A stretch of DNA of 64,000 bases. Source: Rhipicephalus microplus (Eukaryota > Arthropoda > Arachnida > Ixodida > Ixodidae). Below are positions 12,009 to 21,257 of the stretch, in pieces. The notes beneath the pieces are model-generated. The model saw only the letters and a program-made list of their open reading frames with translations, made no database searches and was not told the DNA's origin. The stretch spans positions 137,352,155-137,416,154 of the forward strand of contig NC_134710.1 of NCBI RefSeq assembly GCF_043290135.1. Reading direction: 5' to 3'. A program made the translations under genes and the position numbers. Position 1 is the stretch's first letter. The number at the start of each line of letters is the position of its first letter.

Positions 12009-12117
12009 TACGGAACAGTATAGCTTGAAAGCACTACACTAGATCCATCATGCAGCTGCTCTTGATGCAGAGAAGTCTATTATGGATGAGGTGGGCCTTG
12101 GTTAATACAGTATTGAC

Positions 12118-12440
12118 CAGTGGTTCTCAAATAGGTCTATGAAGCTATTTTCAAGAGGGGGTATAAAACTTGCTTGGGGGAAAAAAATTTTAAGTTACGT
12201 TAAGCCTAATAAAAGCAGCCTCTTTCCATTTGTGGTTTGCTTCATTGCAAAACAATTTTACATCTCTGCAGAGGTGACTTGTTTCCTTCTTCCACGAGAC
12301 AGCTGTAAAGCTTTTGGTGCAGTTCTCTGCAACATATGCATAGCATACTTTTTCCCAGCTTGCACTGTTGAGAAGCAAATGCAGCTAAGAACATTTTTAA
12401 TGTATCTGCAGATAGCATTGGCAAACAGTCGAGATTGAAT
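12118..12440. mobile_element. Possible hAT-type transposon remnant
   Basis: CAGTGGTTCTCAAATAGG at 12118 resembles the terminal sequence of many hAT elements (CAGTGGTTCTCAAA-type). The following 300 bp can be read as short frames on both strands but no transposase domain is convincing. The opposite terminus was not found. Confidence 0.3.
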
Positions 12441-12966
12441 TGGTGTGGTACTTTAGTTTGACCTTCCTTTGCCAGGTAAAATTATAAAAGGCACATACTT
12501 CTAGCTGCATGGAGCATCAACTTGTGACCTCACTTTCACTCGAAGCAATGGGTCCCCAATCACTTCCACGAGTCTACAAACGGTTCCTGAAATGCCCATG
12601 GCCGAGACCCATTGGTCTAGTGGTACTCACTGAAGACTGCCTATTGCATTTATGACTGAGCATGTAGATACACACTGGGTTGTCGAAGACTACGGAGACT
12701 GGCCAAAATGCTTGGCGATTGGGTGTCAATTAGGGTGCATCCACATCAAAGTTGTGCTTGCCCAGTATCAGTACACTGCAAATTGCAGGATCCTACACAG
12801 CTGTAACTAATATGGAGACTACTTCCTTATGAACAGTTGATATAAAAAATAGATTAATAGTCTTATTCAAGTCTTGACTAAGTGTGGACCTTAAGAGGGT
12901 TGGACCACTGGTCGTATTATTTATGTAAAATTAGCTCCAATATGCTTTATTCCTCAGATTGCACGC

Positions 12967-13917
12967 TGTCACAAACATCTCATTCTAGCCAGCCCACCCC
13001 TTCATCGAGGGAAGGGGGCCTTTGTTTTTGAAAAAGACTTCTGGGCACCAACCACTCTGCAACAGCGCCAGTGCATCTTCCCTTCACCTGTACTGAAAAG
13101 GGGCACGTATGTGTTTAGGGAAAATCATCTCAAGGGAGATGCGTTCGCCCCGAAGAGAATTTGACTGCTTCGGCAGTTGGCGTCCAGCGAGAAGCTCGGT
13201 CGGTGTCTAGAGCCTGGTGTAGGCACAGAGCATAAAGTGTCCCGCGCAACATAGCGAGACTGCTGCAATACCGGGCACCCTTGTCTACTAAGCTGTAGAG
13301 ACCTTCAGCAGCACCCACTCAACTCCCCTACGTGCACCACGATCTGGACTGGTCCATATGGAACTTTTTATTGCAAGTTTTTTTCTTCGACAGTTATTTT
13401 ATCAGTATCTCCCGCTTTCAAATATATCAGTTGTGTGCGCTGCATTGCACGTAGAAGCTCAGATTCGAGAGTGATCGTTCTCTTAATTTTTCTCTATCTC
13501 CTGTAGTTCCATCATGTGCAGTTATTGTATTAACATTGTTGTGTGCCTGTACATGTTGCGTTGTGTTTGCTTGTACCTGTTGTGTTTTCTTAGAGCATAG
13601 CTTGCTTTTGCAGCGGTTCTTTTCATTGTACTTATTTGTATTTTTCCTCTGTTAGCTTTTGTAATTTCCTGCCTTTGCCCTTGTGATTAAATGCTTGCTT
13701 GTCTGTTTTTAACAAAATGTGTCTACTCCACTAGTCTGTCAGTCAGAGCCAAACATCACACGTGCAACCTCGCACGGGTCAACCGAACTGCAGATAAATT
13801 TGAAATGTACCACTTGCAGGTCTTTCAGGCCTCGCAGGCCGTAGCCTAAAGTGGACCCCTGCGAGTATGCTGCACGTTGCCGTTAGATTGGCAGAGCCTC
13901 ACCAGAAGTGTGTTACA
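12967..13917 (+). repeat. 5' LTR
   Basis: This is a 951-bp repeat with TGT...ACA ends. It shares with the right copy the blocks AAAAGGGGCA, GATTTGACTGCTTCGG-like and CCTTTCAGGC(C/G)TCGCAGGCC-like, in the same order. It includes an ATTAAA-type polyadenylation motif (GATTAAATGCTTG) about 230 bp before its end. Confidence 0.7.
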
Positions 13918-13922
13918 TAATC

Positions 13923-13940
13923 TGGCGTCCGTGACAGGAC
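13923..13940 (+). other. Primer-binding-site-like sequence
   Basis: TGGCGTCCGTGACAGGAC begins 5 nt after the left LTR. TGG is the usual start of a binding site for a tRNA CCA end. I cannot assign the tRNA. Confidence 0.5.
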
Positions 13941-16240
13941 TGGTCGACCGCGTGGCGATGTCTGAGCGTGCAGCAACTTGAGCGATAACTGAGCATGCAG
14001 TAAGTAGCGGTCCTATTGTTTTGTTAGTAGACTTCTGTTCGTAATAAATGACACGGAGTTTGACAGTCTTATTGAACAGGGCAAAGCCTTCGGCTTTGTA
14101 GACAAAAAGCTGTGTATTTTTGTCGAGAAAGAATGAAATAGACTGAAAGATGAATGCAATGCAGAACGAAAGTGGTACTTGAAACATATTCAAAGTGGGA
14201 TGGAGTGGGAAGGAGAACGGTCTTGGATAAGAATAGAAGAGAGCACTTGAAGTTCAGACGACACAGACCGCAGCTCAGGCTCTAGAACATAACCAGCACT
14301 GGCCTGAACAAGGTGGTACAGTTGTACCATGAGTACGTTGCAATTAAGAGCAGGCACCACGAATTTGAGGCGTTAGATGTTATGCGCTAAAAGTGCAAAG
14401 AGCCCGTAGGTGCCAAACTTTCGAGAGCCCGCCAAAATGTACTTATGAGGCGAACAGTAGGCTCATAAGTGAACAAAATGTGTTAGCTGCCGAAGGTCTC
14501 GTTGTGGCCACAGAGGCCACTGAAGGTGGCAATGATGGTGACAAGGGGCCGTGCCGGCAGAGTCCTGTTAATACAGAAACACCATCTGCAATTGACTTGG
14601 CACATCCACTGAGAATGTTCGTCGCCATGGCAGCTAACTGCGATGTTCGCAGTACTACCTGCCCGACATGAGAGAACCGTTGTAACGACAGAGGGTCAGA
14701 GCAGTGCACTAAAGCATGTTTTGAACTGGGTAATGCAATCTCAAATAGTTCTTCAGGGCATTGTTCCAAAGTTGGGCAAGCTATCCGCCAGTCGAGGCGA
14801 CATTGACTTCAATACAAGTCATGCCAACTGTGCGGACAGTAACACTTGAGCCCATGGTCCCAGTTCTGCTCAGCAAGTGATGCTAGCAGACATTGAAAAA
14901 AATAGCCGAAAAAATGCGCAAAGGCATTAAAGATGCTGTAAAAAACAAGCGCACAACAAAGGGTGCAAAACTACCCAATAAAATGAGAAGGGCCAAACAG
15001 CCAAGAATGACAAAAATTGCTTTCGCGTTTTGGGGCATTTTCAAGCGAAATGTGTTCCCGTGTTTAAGGCCTGCCAACTGGTAGAAGAGGGAGGCATGAA
15101 GCTGTTCGAACAGATAAAAGGCAGCTTATATGTCTTCTTCCCCCCTCCCTGTTCTGTTCGAAGCGCACACTGAATGGGGAAGAGGCGCATTAAGGCTGGA
15201 CGATACGACGTGGCTGGGAGACTTCTCCGGAAAACACTGTCAATGATGGCATGGAACCACAGGACAAACTGGCAGGAAACAGCCGTAATGGTAGCTACCA
15301 TAGTGGGCTTTGTTTTGCCTTGTTTGCGAACGCGACTGCCTCAAGCGCGGGTCAAAGTTATGTGCCCATCATAAAATGAACGAAACTCAAAGGTGCATGA
15401 CAAATTATCAAGAAATGATGTTTATATTGTCTTGTTTATTTTGGAGCCTTTGATAAGTTTTGAGACAGCACAGTTACTTCCATTCATTAAGTTCTGTCAT
15501 CACTGTTTGTGTTTATAGGCAATGTTCTGCTTGAACTTGTTCCAAGCTTAGTTATTGAAGCTTTGTTTTAAGAACATTTTTTTTCACCCAGCAAGTGGAC
15601 CTCTTAGATGCTTTTCAGTTGATCTGTTGGAGGCCTATCACGGCTGTTCTGCTTGAACTTGTTCCAAGCTTAGTTATTGAAGCTTTGTTTTAAGAACATT
15701 TTTTTTCACCCAGCAAGTGGACCTCTTAGATGCTTTTCAGTTGATCTGTTGGAGGCCTATCACGGCACACATACGTGCTAAACATGACGAGATGTTCTTC
15801 AAGGCATCTTTTGTTTTCCAATGGGGCGAATTGGGAAGGGGTTGAAAGTGAACCTGATCAAGCGGGCATCCAGATTTCTTTTCCTTTGTTTTGTTTCAAT
15901 GGCTCAATAAAGCACTTGTACATATACCGCTTATCGCATGTATTTTTGAAAATATGTGGCATCAAAGAATTCTTACATGCCTTGCCTTTAAAGTGTGCAG
16001 ATATTTTTTGTCATTTTCTTTTCGCACATGTCTGGCCACGGCCTAGTGTGAAAGATATGACTGTTGTCATAGTGTGAAAGTGGAGTGTGGTGCATCTTGT
16101 ATTTTCTGTATTGTCATCCACATCAATGGATTGGTGCGCAAAAGAGAAAAATTCGTGAATGATGGGAAAAACTGTCTCGAACACTGTGCGTTTGCGATTT
16201 TCTTGAATATTGTGCAGTAATAATCTTGAGGTGAAGGCTA
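13941..16240 (+). other. Internal region of the LTR element, no recognisable gene
   Basis: The longest plus frames are 14393-14671 (92 codons) and 14893-15084 (63 codons, very basic, KKIAEKMRKGIKDAVKNKR). Neither shows a zinc knuckle, a protease DTG motif or a YxDD reverse transcriptase motif. An exact 122-bp tandem duplication lies at 15523-15766 and an AATAAA follows at about 15905. The region may carry remnants of a gag-like frame, but I cannot show it. Confidence 0.5.
15523..15766 (+). repeat. Perfect 122-bp tandem duplication
   Basis: The unit begins TGTTCTGCTTGAACTTGTTC and ends GGAGGCCTATCACGGC. The two copies (15523-15644 and 15645-15766) are identical by eye. That is unexpected inside an element whose LTRs have diverged strongly. 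Confidence 0.9.
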
Positions 16241-17128
16241 TGTCACGAACGTCTGGAATTCTCGCAAGTGGGGTCTTTCGTCGAGGGAAGCCTTTGTGTA
16301 GGGAAGAGACTTCCTGGCACTAACCACTGCAATGACCCCGGCACATTTTCTCTGCACCTATACCAAAAAGGGGCATGTCTGTGTTCAGGAAAAATCACCT
16401 CGAGGGGGATGCGTACGCCCCAAAGAGGATTTGACTGCTTCGGTAATTGACATTCAACGAGCAAGAAGCACGGTCGTCGGTCGCGAGTCTCACATGGGCG
16501 GCGAGCATGGAGTGTCCTGTGCAACGTAATTAGACTGCTGCAACACCGGGGACCCTCATCTAAGCTGGCGAAACCTTCAATGACATCCAGTGGACTCCCC
16601 TACGTGTACCAGGACAGGAGCTGGCCTGGTCCGTATGAAACTTAAGGTTTTTTTTTTTCGATTATTATTTTATCATAGAGAGTCTTAAAATAATTGTAGC
16701 TGTGTGCACTGCATCACACGTTGAAACTAAAAAGTGTGAGCACGATCTTTCTGTAATTCTTTGTATCTCACAGTTTCCATCATGTCCAGTTATTTATTAA
16801 CGTAACGCGTTGTGTATGTACTTGTGTTCATTTAAAGCACAGTTTGTTTTGTAGTGCTTTCCATTGTGCGCATTTGTGTTTTTCCTCTCGGTTGACTTTT
16901 GTAAGCTCTTGCTTTAATTAAATGCTTATTCTTTTAATCAAATGTCCATTTCAGCTCTAATGAGCAAGTCAGTCGGACCCACAAATCACCACACATGCAA
17001 CACTGCAATTGTCGACCAACTGATATGCACTACTTGTAGGCCTTTCAGGCGTCGCAGGCCTAATGTAAAGTGGACGCCTGAGAGTCTGCTGCATGCCGCT
17101 GTTAAATCCTCACCAGAAAAGTGTAACA
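16241..17128 (+). repeat. 3' LTR
   Basis: This 888-bp repeat is collinear with 12967-13917 and starts TGTCACGAACGTCT and ends AAAAGTGTAACA. The purine-rich GAGGTGAAGG just before it serves as a possible polypurine tract. Confidence 0.7.
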
Positions 17129-17302
17129 CACTACCACAAAAACAAACATTTTTGTAATTTATTCAGGCATGCAGTGTAACTGACGACTCATCTTCCCTAT
17201 CATTGCCACAGATGCTAATGATCTATACAGAAGGACATTTGCACATTCATTTTTCATGCTGCCCAATGGCATTAGAGATCCTCATTACTTAAATGCTCTT
17301 AA

Positions 17303-17322
17303 GGGGGGACGTGGCAAGTAAA
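17303..17322. repeat. Left TIR of the TTAA transposon
   Basis: GGGGGGACGTGGCAAGTAAA follows TTAA directly. It pairs with 20481-20500 at 18 of 20 positions. Confidence 0.9.
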
Positions 17323-17862
17323 ACTAATTTTTTTATTAATGTACTGTTTGTGATGAAATTTGGTGTGTGTATGTGGATGATTGTGAGGATTCCAAATATG
17401 AAAACCGTTTTCAAATACCTCTTGTACTTTTTGAGTTACAAGCATAATTATACTAATTAATGCTCTTCACACTTAAAGAGATAATTATTGCTAAATGAAA
17501 TTATTTTTTCATATTATTATGTTCCCAAAGCATCAACTTGTGCAAAGAAGCTATTAGTTGATTTTTCTAGTTCTTGTAACCAGAAATAAAATTTCCAAAA
17601 CATGGATGTTGTTTTGCGCACACATCGCAGTAATTATAAAATGTGTTCTAAAAAATTTAAATGATGAGTAAGAAGAGAGATAAAGCTTTATTGCACTGCT
17701 AAAGGCCTCCTGAGCCTAGTGCAAAAAACGGAACGACTCTATCAGTCTTTGTTAGAAAATGACAGATGTTCTAGCGAAGGCACATAGGCGAAAATCAAGA
17801 GTTGAGAAAACTGACTTTGAAAGTTCACTCTTGTTTGGAAGTTCACAACATGCCTAAAACAC

Positions 17863-20037
17863 TCAGAATCCTCCTGGGCAGTAATCCTGAGATGCTGTGG
17901 CCTTGGCCTCTGTAGAGCGCAACCCAGTTTTGCGCTTCTTTGTCGTGGAACAATGCGCCTTTTGAGCCCTCTTTACCCTTTTGGCATCCTTTTCGGCTGC
18001 TCGCCGCAAAGAGCAGTCTCCTGGATTGAAGCCCAGTTGAGCAGTGATCTCTTGCAGCGCACTCTTGCAGCCACCATTGAAACGGCAGACTGCATCTGCA
18101 ACTGCACTTTCCACACTTCGAAGGGAGGCGAACTGGCTCTTGGACTGGAGTGACCAAATGAGGCTGTTCATACTCTCCACAGCGTTCTGGGTTTTTCCCT
18201 GCGCACACCTCTCAAGGAGCTCTTTGTTCGAGAGGCGCTTGTAGATTGGCAGCAGTGCCACTCGCACGTGAGGGGGCAGTTTATGTTTGTGAGGCGGCAG
18301 CGGCTCTCCCTTGGCCAATGCCTGATTGTGCGGGCACCAGGAGTCAGTCCCACTTGGGCACAGGTCGTGGTGTGGATCCTGGTCTGTGGATGTTACATGG
18401 TAATAAGTGGCCATGATGGCCCTCTCCATGCCAGGAACATCGTTGGGGTGGCTCTTAATGGCCCAGCCATAATAATTCGTCAACTTCTTTATCAGGCCCT
18501 GCGTCAGCCGGCCTTTGCCACCCATGCTCAGTCCTCGGCCTTTGGATTTGTGCTCATCAAGAAGGTTGCGCAAGGAAGTGCCCATTCTTTTTTTCACATG
18601 GTTCACACACTCCTGTTTCTTAATCACCATGTAGCCATACACCTTGTCTTGCGTGAGGGCAAGGTACGTACGGCTGTCACCGTCGCAGAGCACATTGATG
18701 TATCGAAGCTTGTACTTGGTAAACGATCTTTCAAACATGATCCTAGCTGCTTCTACTTCCATTTGGCCTGCATTAGCATCGGTGTTCTTTTGGCACTGTG
18801 GCTTGTGTTTCTCAAGCCACTCCTCATAGTTGTCGTCACCAGGCTTGGGGCCAACAGCACAGCCTTGGCAGTAGTTGGACAGGACACAGTGGTCCAAGAC
18901 CAAGCCTGTGTACAGCTCGATTACACAGCCCACGCCAATATGACTTCTGTGCCCCCTCGTCATCCATGTGCCGTCGTAAATGACGTCAATGTTGCCTGGC
19001 ACTCCTCCTAGATCCTTGTAAATGTCATGCACCTTCTGTGCACTTTCTGCTTCAATGCGGGTGGCAGCTGATGTGGTGGCAGGGTGGCTGTACTTCCTTT
19101 GCAGTCTCTGGTAGGACTTGTGGTGCAGTGCTCGATGCGAAATGTCCATCGCAGAAAAAATGTCATTTATGGCAGATTGTTTTCTGCCAACTGACTGCAC
19201 AGCCCTCAAAGCACGCACGTTTACCTCAAAGGGGTTCGTTTTTTGTTGCCCGGAGCACCTCGGGGACGACCACGCACTGTTCACTATGCCACAATTGTCA
19301 CAAAAAAGTTCCATCCTCGCCGCGAGTCCAAGGCAGTGCGTAGTCTCGAGGCGTATCGACCCTTCGTCGCACTTGTTGCACTTTACTGACGAAAGCAGAC
19401 CGTTCAGCATCTTCTTATTTACAATGAAGAATGTGGAGTCCTTACCGCCGTCATTTTCGTCGCAGCCTTCGTTCAGAAGCTCGAGCTTCCGCTTTGAAGC
19501 GGACTTCGATGCTACGGCATCCAAAACATCCCGCCTTGTCTGCGCCCGCTGCGCGATTTCTTCACTGCTCGGAATCTGGGCCGAAACTCGCGATAGAATG
19601 TTCGACGCGCGCACGCCCGGAGTTGCAACGGCTGCCGACGCGGTGCCACCGCAATCGGGTTCGCGAGAGCGTCCATCACGGTCGACGGCATCCGGCGGTC
19701 TGACATGCGACGATGTGGCACCTTCCACACTCTCGGCCTCACAACAATCAGCGAAGGGTCTGAGTAGAGGCTCCGTGACGCTTGAAGAGCATGCTCCGTC
19801 CGGAACTGCGACTGGGACGGCAGCCGCAGTCGTCTGCCCTTTGTTCCAAGCTTTCCGACGCTTGCCGTACTTGTGGACGCTCCGGAACTTTTTTTGCGGC
19901 AACATAGCACCGCAGTATGAGCAAGCACTCAGAAGAGACCACCGATGTAAACAAAGCTTGGTAAAAAAAGCACGCGAACTATCACAAAAACAGCAAACTG
20001 GCAAAAAACGAAGCGCACGCCGGATGATTCTCGACAC
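17863..20037 (-). CDS. DDE transposase, Kolobok / Mutator-like type
   Basis: A single frame of 724 codons has no stop or frameshift. Landmarks, numbered from the first ATG: a C-x2-C ... C-x2-C zinc-binding pattern (Cys220, Cys223, Cys246, Cys249); DVIYDGTWMTRGHRSH with the first likely catalytic Asp at 351 or 355; NVLCDGDSRTY with Asp452/454; a CPSGTDSWCPH cluster (560-570); and NAVESMNSLIW with Glu621 as the probable last acidic residue. The tail is Lys/Arg-rich (681-703, KRVKRAQK and KKRK), like a nuclear localisation signal. The enzyme would cut out and reinsert the surrounding TTAA element in the nucleus. The true start may be the internal ATG at 19905 (MLPQKKFRSVHKYGKRRK), because the 44 residues before it look unrelated and could be 5' leader or an upstream exon. 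Overlapping frames on the plus strand (up to 325 codons) are shadows. Confidence 0.88.
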   Translation of the reverse strand: MSRIIRRALRFLPVCCFCDSSRAFFTKLCLHRWSLLSACSYCGAMLPQKKFRSVHKYGKRRKAWNKGQTTAAAVPVAVPDGACSSSVTEPLLRPFADCCEAESVEGATSSHVRPPDAVDRDGRSREPDCGGTASAAVATPGVRASNILSRVSAQIPSSEEIAQRAQTRRDVLDAVASKSASKRKLELLNEGCDENDGGKDSTFFIVNKKMLNGLLSSVKCNKCDEGSIRLETTHCLGLAARMELFCDNCGIVNSAWSSPRCSGQQKTNPFEVNVRALRAVQSVGRKQSAINDIFSAMDISHRALHHKSYQRLQRKYSHPATTSAATRIEAESAQKVHDIYKDLGGVPGNIDVIYDGTWMTRGHRSHIGVGCVIELYTGLVLDHCVLSNYCQGCAVGPKPGDDNYEEWLEKHKPQCQKNTDANAGQMEVEAARIMFERSFTKYKLRYINVLCDGDSRTYLALTQDKVYGYMVIKKQECVNHVKKRMGTSLRNLLDEHKSKGRGLSMGGKGRLTQGLIKKLTNYYGWAIKSHPNDVPGMERAIMATYYHVTSTDQDPHHDLCPSGTDSWCPHNQALAKGEPLPPHKHKLPPHVRVALLPIYKRLSNKELLERCAQGKTQNAVESMNSLIWSLQSKSQFASLRSVESAVADAVCRFNGGCKSALQEITAQLGFNPGDCSLRRAAEKDAKRVKRAQKAHCSTTKKRKTGLRSTEAKATASQDYCPGGF

Positions 20038-20480
20038 GGCGGCCGCAGATGCGCTCGCGCTTCCAAGGTTGCCAAGGTGCGCGGCGCAGCTTTGACCAGT
20101 AAGAGGTCGCGCCTGCTACCACGTGACCCGCGCCGCCAATTGCCGTTCTTCGTTTTCGTTTTTTTACTTGCTCCTCGCGCTTTTATTTTCACTCGGCGAA
20201 ATACGAGACCGCGACCATCGGGAAGCCGGCTTTCTCCTCTTTCCAAAGCTACCAAAATGGCGGCCCACGGTCAACAACTTGGCGCGTTTGTGCGGCGTGA
20301 ACAACACCGTTTCAGGGGCTTTTTTTTCGCACTTTTCGGCGACTAGCCTCGGCAAAAACACTATTTGCGGGATTTGTAGCGCACGTTTCGCTGTAATATT
20401 TTAGAACAAGGAAGTTGAAGGTCTGAAGATTACGAAAAAAAATAAATCAGAAAATCGCATATTTTGACCAAAATCGGCAC

Positions 20481-20500
20481 TTTACTTGCCGCGCCCCCCC
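20481..20500. repeat. Right TIR of the TTAA transposon
   Basis: It reads TTTACTTGCCGCGCCCCCCC on the plus strand and is followed at once by TTAA. It is the inverted partner of 17303-17322. Confidence 0.9.
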
Positions 20501-20636
20501 TTAATTACTTTGAATTGTTCATTTGGAATACAAGTTATTTGAAACATGCCAGAATTTGTTTAAATTTTTGTTCACAGTTTAATTTCCTTCCAGTTTCTGG
20601 CTGTCAAATTGGGCGTGCAACCCTTACAACATTTTG

Positions 20637-20690
20637 TTGATTGTTAGGTGGGGTGTAACATCCCAAAACTGCCATATGAGCATCAACCAC
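20637..20690 (-). mobile_element. Ruka-like SINE, degraded 3' fragment
   Basis: TTGATTGTTAGGTGGGGTGT, AACATCCCAAAACTGCCATA and TGAGCATCAACCACC resemble the SINE 3' end with several changes. The rest of the element is not visible. Confidence 0.5.
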
Positions 20691-21041
20691 CTTGCTACAT
20701 TCATTCTGGGAGAGTAGCCAAGAATGAGCCTATACAAGTATCATATACAATTCTAATTGCATGTTAAGGCCCGTGCAGGATGGCACATACCAAGTCAATC
20801 TACCCCAATGGCCTTGCAAAGCCAAACAGTAGCACGCACATTTGTCGGTTTAGCTACACACCCAGTGAACCATAATGTTTGACAGGAGAGCAGACTGCAC
20901 ATAGTAACCCAAGCTAGTATACAACTTGGGTTACTGGGTACATACCACAGTTTTATTGTGCACTGAAGCACAGAAAGTGGTCAATGTACTGTAAGAAAGC
21001 TATAAAAAAAAGCACAAGCATGACTTGATAGGGCAACTTAC

Positions 21042-21257
21042 CACTCCACCACCAACAGAATGCATGAGCACAGTTTGCTTTTCTCGCAAATTGCCTATGT
21101 CAAAAAGAAGAGCATAGGCCACAACGTAGTTCATGAGCACAGCAGCAGCATCATCAAAGGACATGGATGCTGGCAGTATGTAAGCGTGCTTGGCTGGCAC
21201 AGTGACTAGCTCAGCCCAAGCCTTGTATTCCGTCAGAGCGGCCACACGGTCCCCAAC
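21042..21257 (-). CDS. VAT1L: VAT1L-like protein, exon VGDRVAALTEYKAWAELV
   Basis: This is a 216-nt exon (72 codons, phase 0 at both ends). The acceptor is TTCACAG before GTTGGGGAC and the donor is GTAAGT after GGAGTG. It encodes VGDRVAALTEYKAWAELVTV, then SMSFDDAAAVLMNYVVAYALLFDIGNLRE, then VLMHSVGGGV. GDRV, the AWAE segment, AAAxLMNYVVAY and the glycine-rich HSVGGGV turn are landmarks of the zinc-free MDR proteins and match vertebrate VAT1L in order and spacing. The first half closes the GroES-like domain and the second opens the nucleotide-binding domain. No zinc-ligand cysteines are present, as expected for this branch. Confidence 0.95.

Larger units (their letters stand above)
12967..17128 (+). 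mobile_element. LTR retrotransposon, non-autonomous or internally deleted
   Basis: Two direct repeats of about 0.9 kb (12967-13917 and 16241-17128) both begin TGTCAC(A/G)AAC(A/G)TCT and end CCTCACCAGAA...GT(T/A)ACA, which gives the TG...CA ends of LTRs. A primer-binding-like TGGCGTCCGTGACAGGAC follows the left LTR after 5 nt, and a purine-rich GAGGTGAAGG precedes the right LTR. Only 2.3 kb lies between them, with short frames and no recognisable gag, protease, reverse transcriptase or integrase. The LTRs are clearly diverged (roughly three quarters to four fifths identical by eye), so the insertion is old. The 5-bp flanks (CACGC and CACTA) do not match well. Confidence 0.7.
17303..20500 (-). 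mobile_element. Kolobok/Mutator-like DNA transposon, apparently autonomous
   Basis: The 3198-bp unit is bounded by TTAA on both sides (17299-17302 and 20501-20504). Its inverted ends read GGGGGGACGTGGCAAGTAAA (17303-17322) and, inverted, GGGGGGGCGCGGCAAGTAAA (20481-20500), identical at 18 of 20 positions. Inside is one long uninterrupted minus-strand transposase frame. TTAA duplications are characteristic of the Kolobok superfamily (also of piggyBac), and the transposase type agrees with the Mutator-like/Kolobok family seen in arthropods. It lies in a VAT1L intron in the same orientation as the gene. Confidence 0.85.
10903..21041 (-). other. VAT1L intron of about 10 kb carrying several transposons
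   Basis: Exon 21042-21257 ends in phase 0 and exon 10760-10902 starts in phase 0, so this whole span is intron. It contains a MITE, a hAT-like terminus, an LTR retrotransposon, a Kolobok-type DNA transposon and a SINE remnant, all listed separately. Most of the intron length is transposon sequence. Confidence 0.85.

Noticed and set aside
19118..20095. 325-codon plus-strand frame and a 247-codon plus frame at 18268-19011
   Set aside because: They are opposite-strand shadows of the transposase at 17863-20037, whose minus-strand frame has clear catalytic motifs; the plus frames have none.
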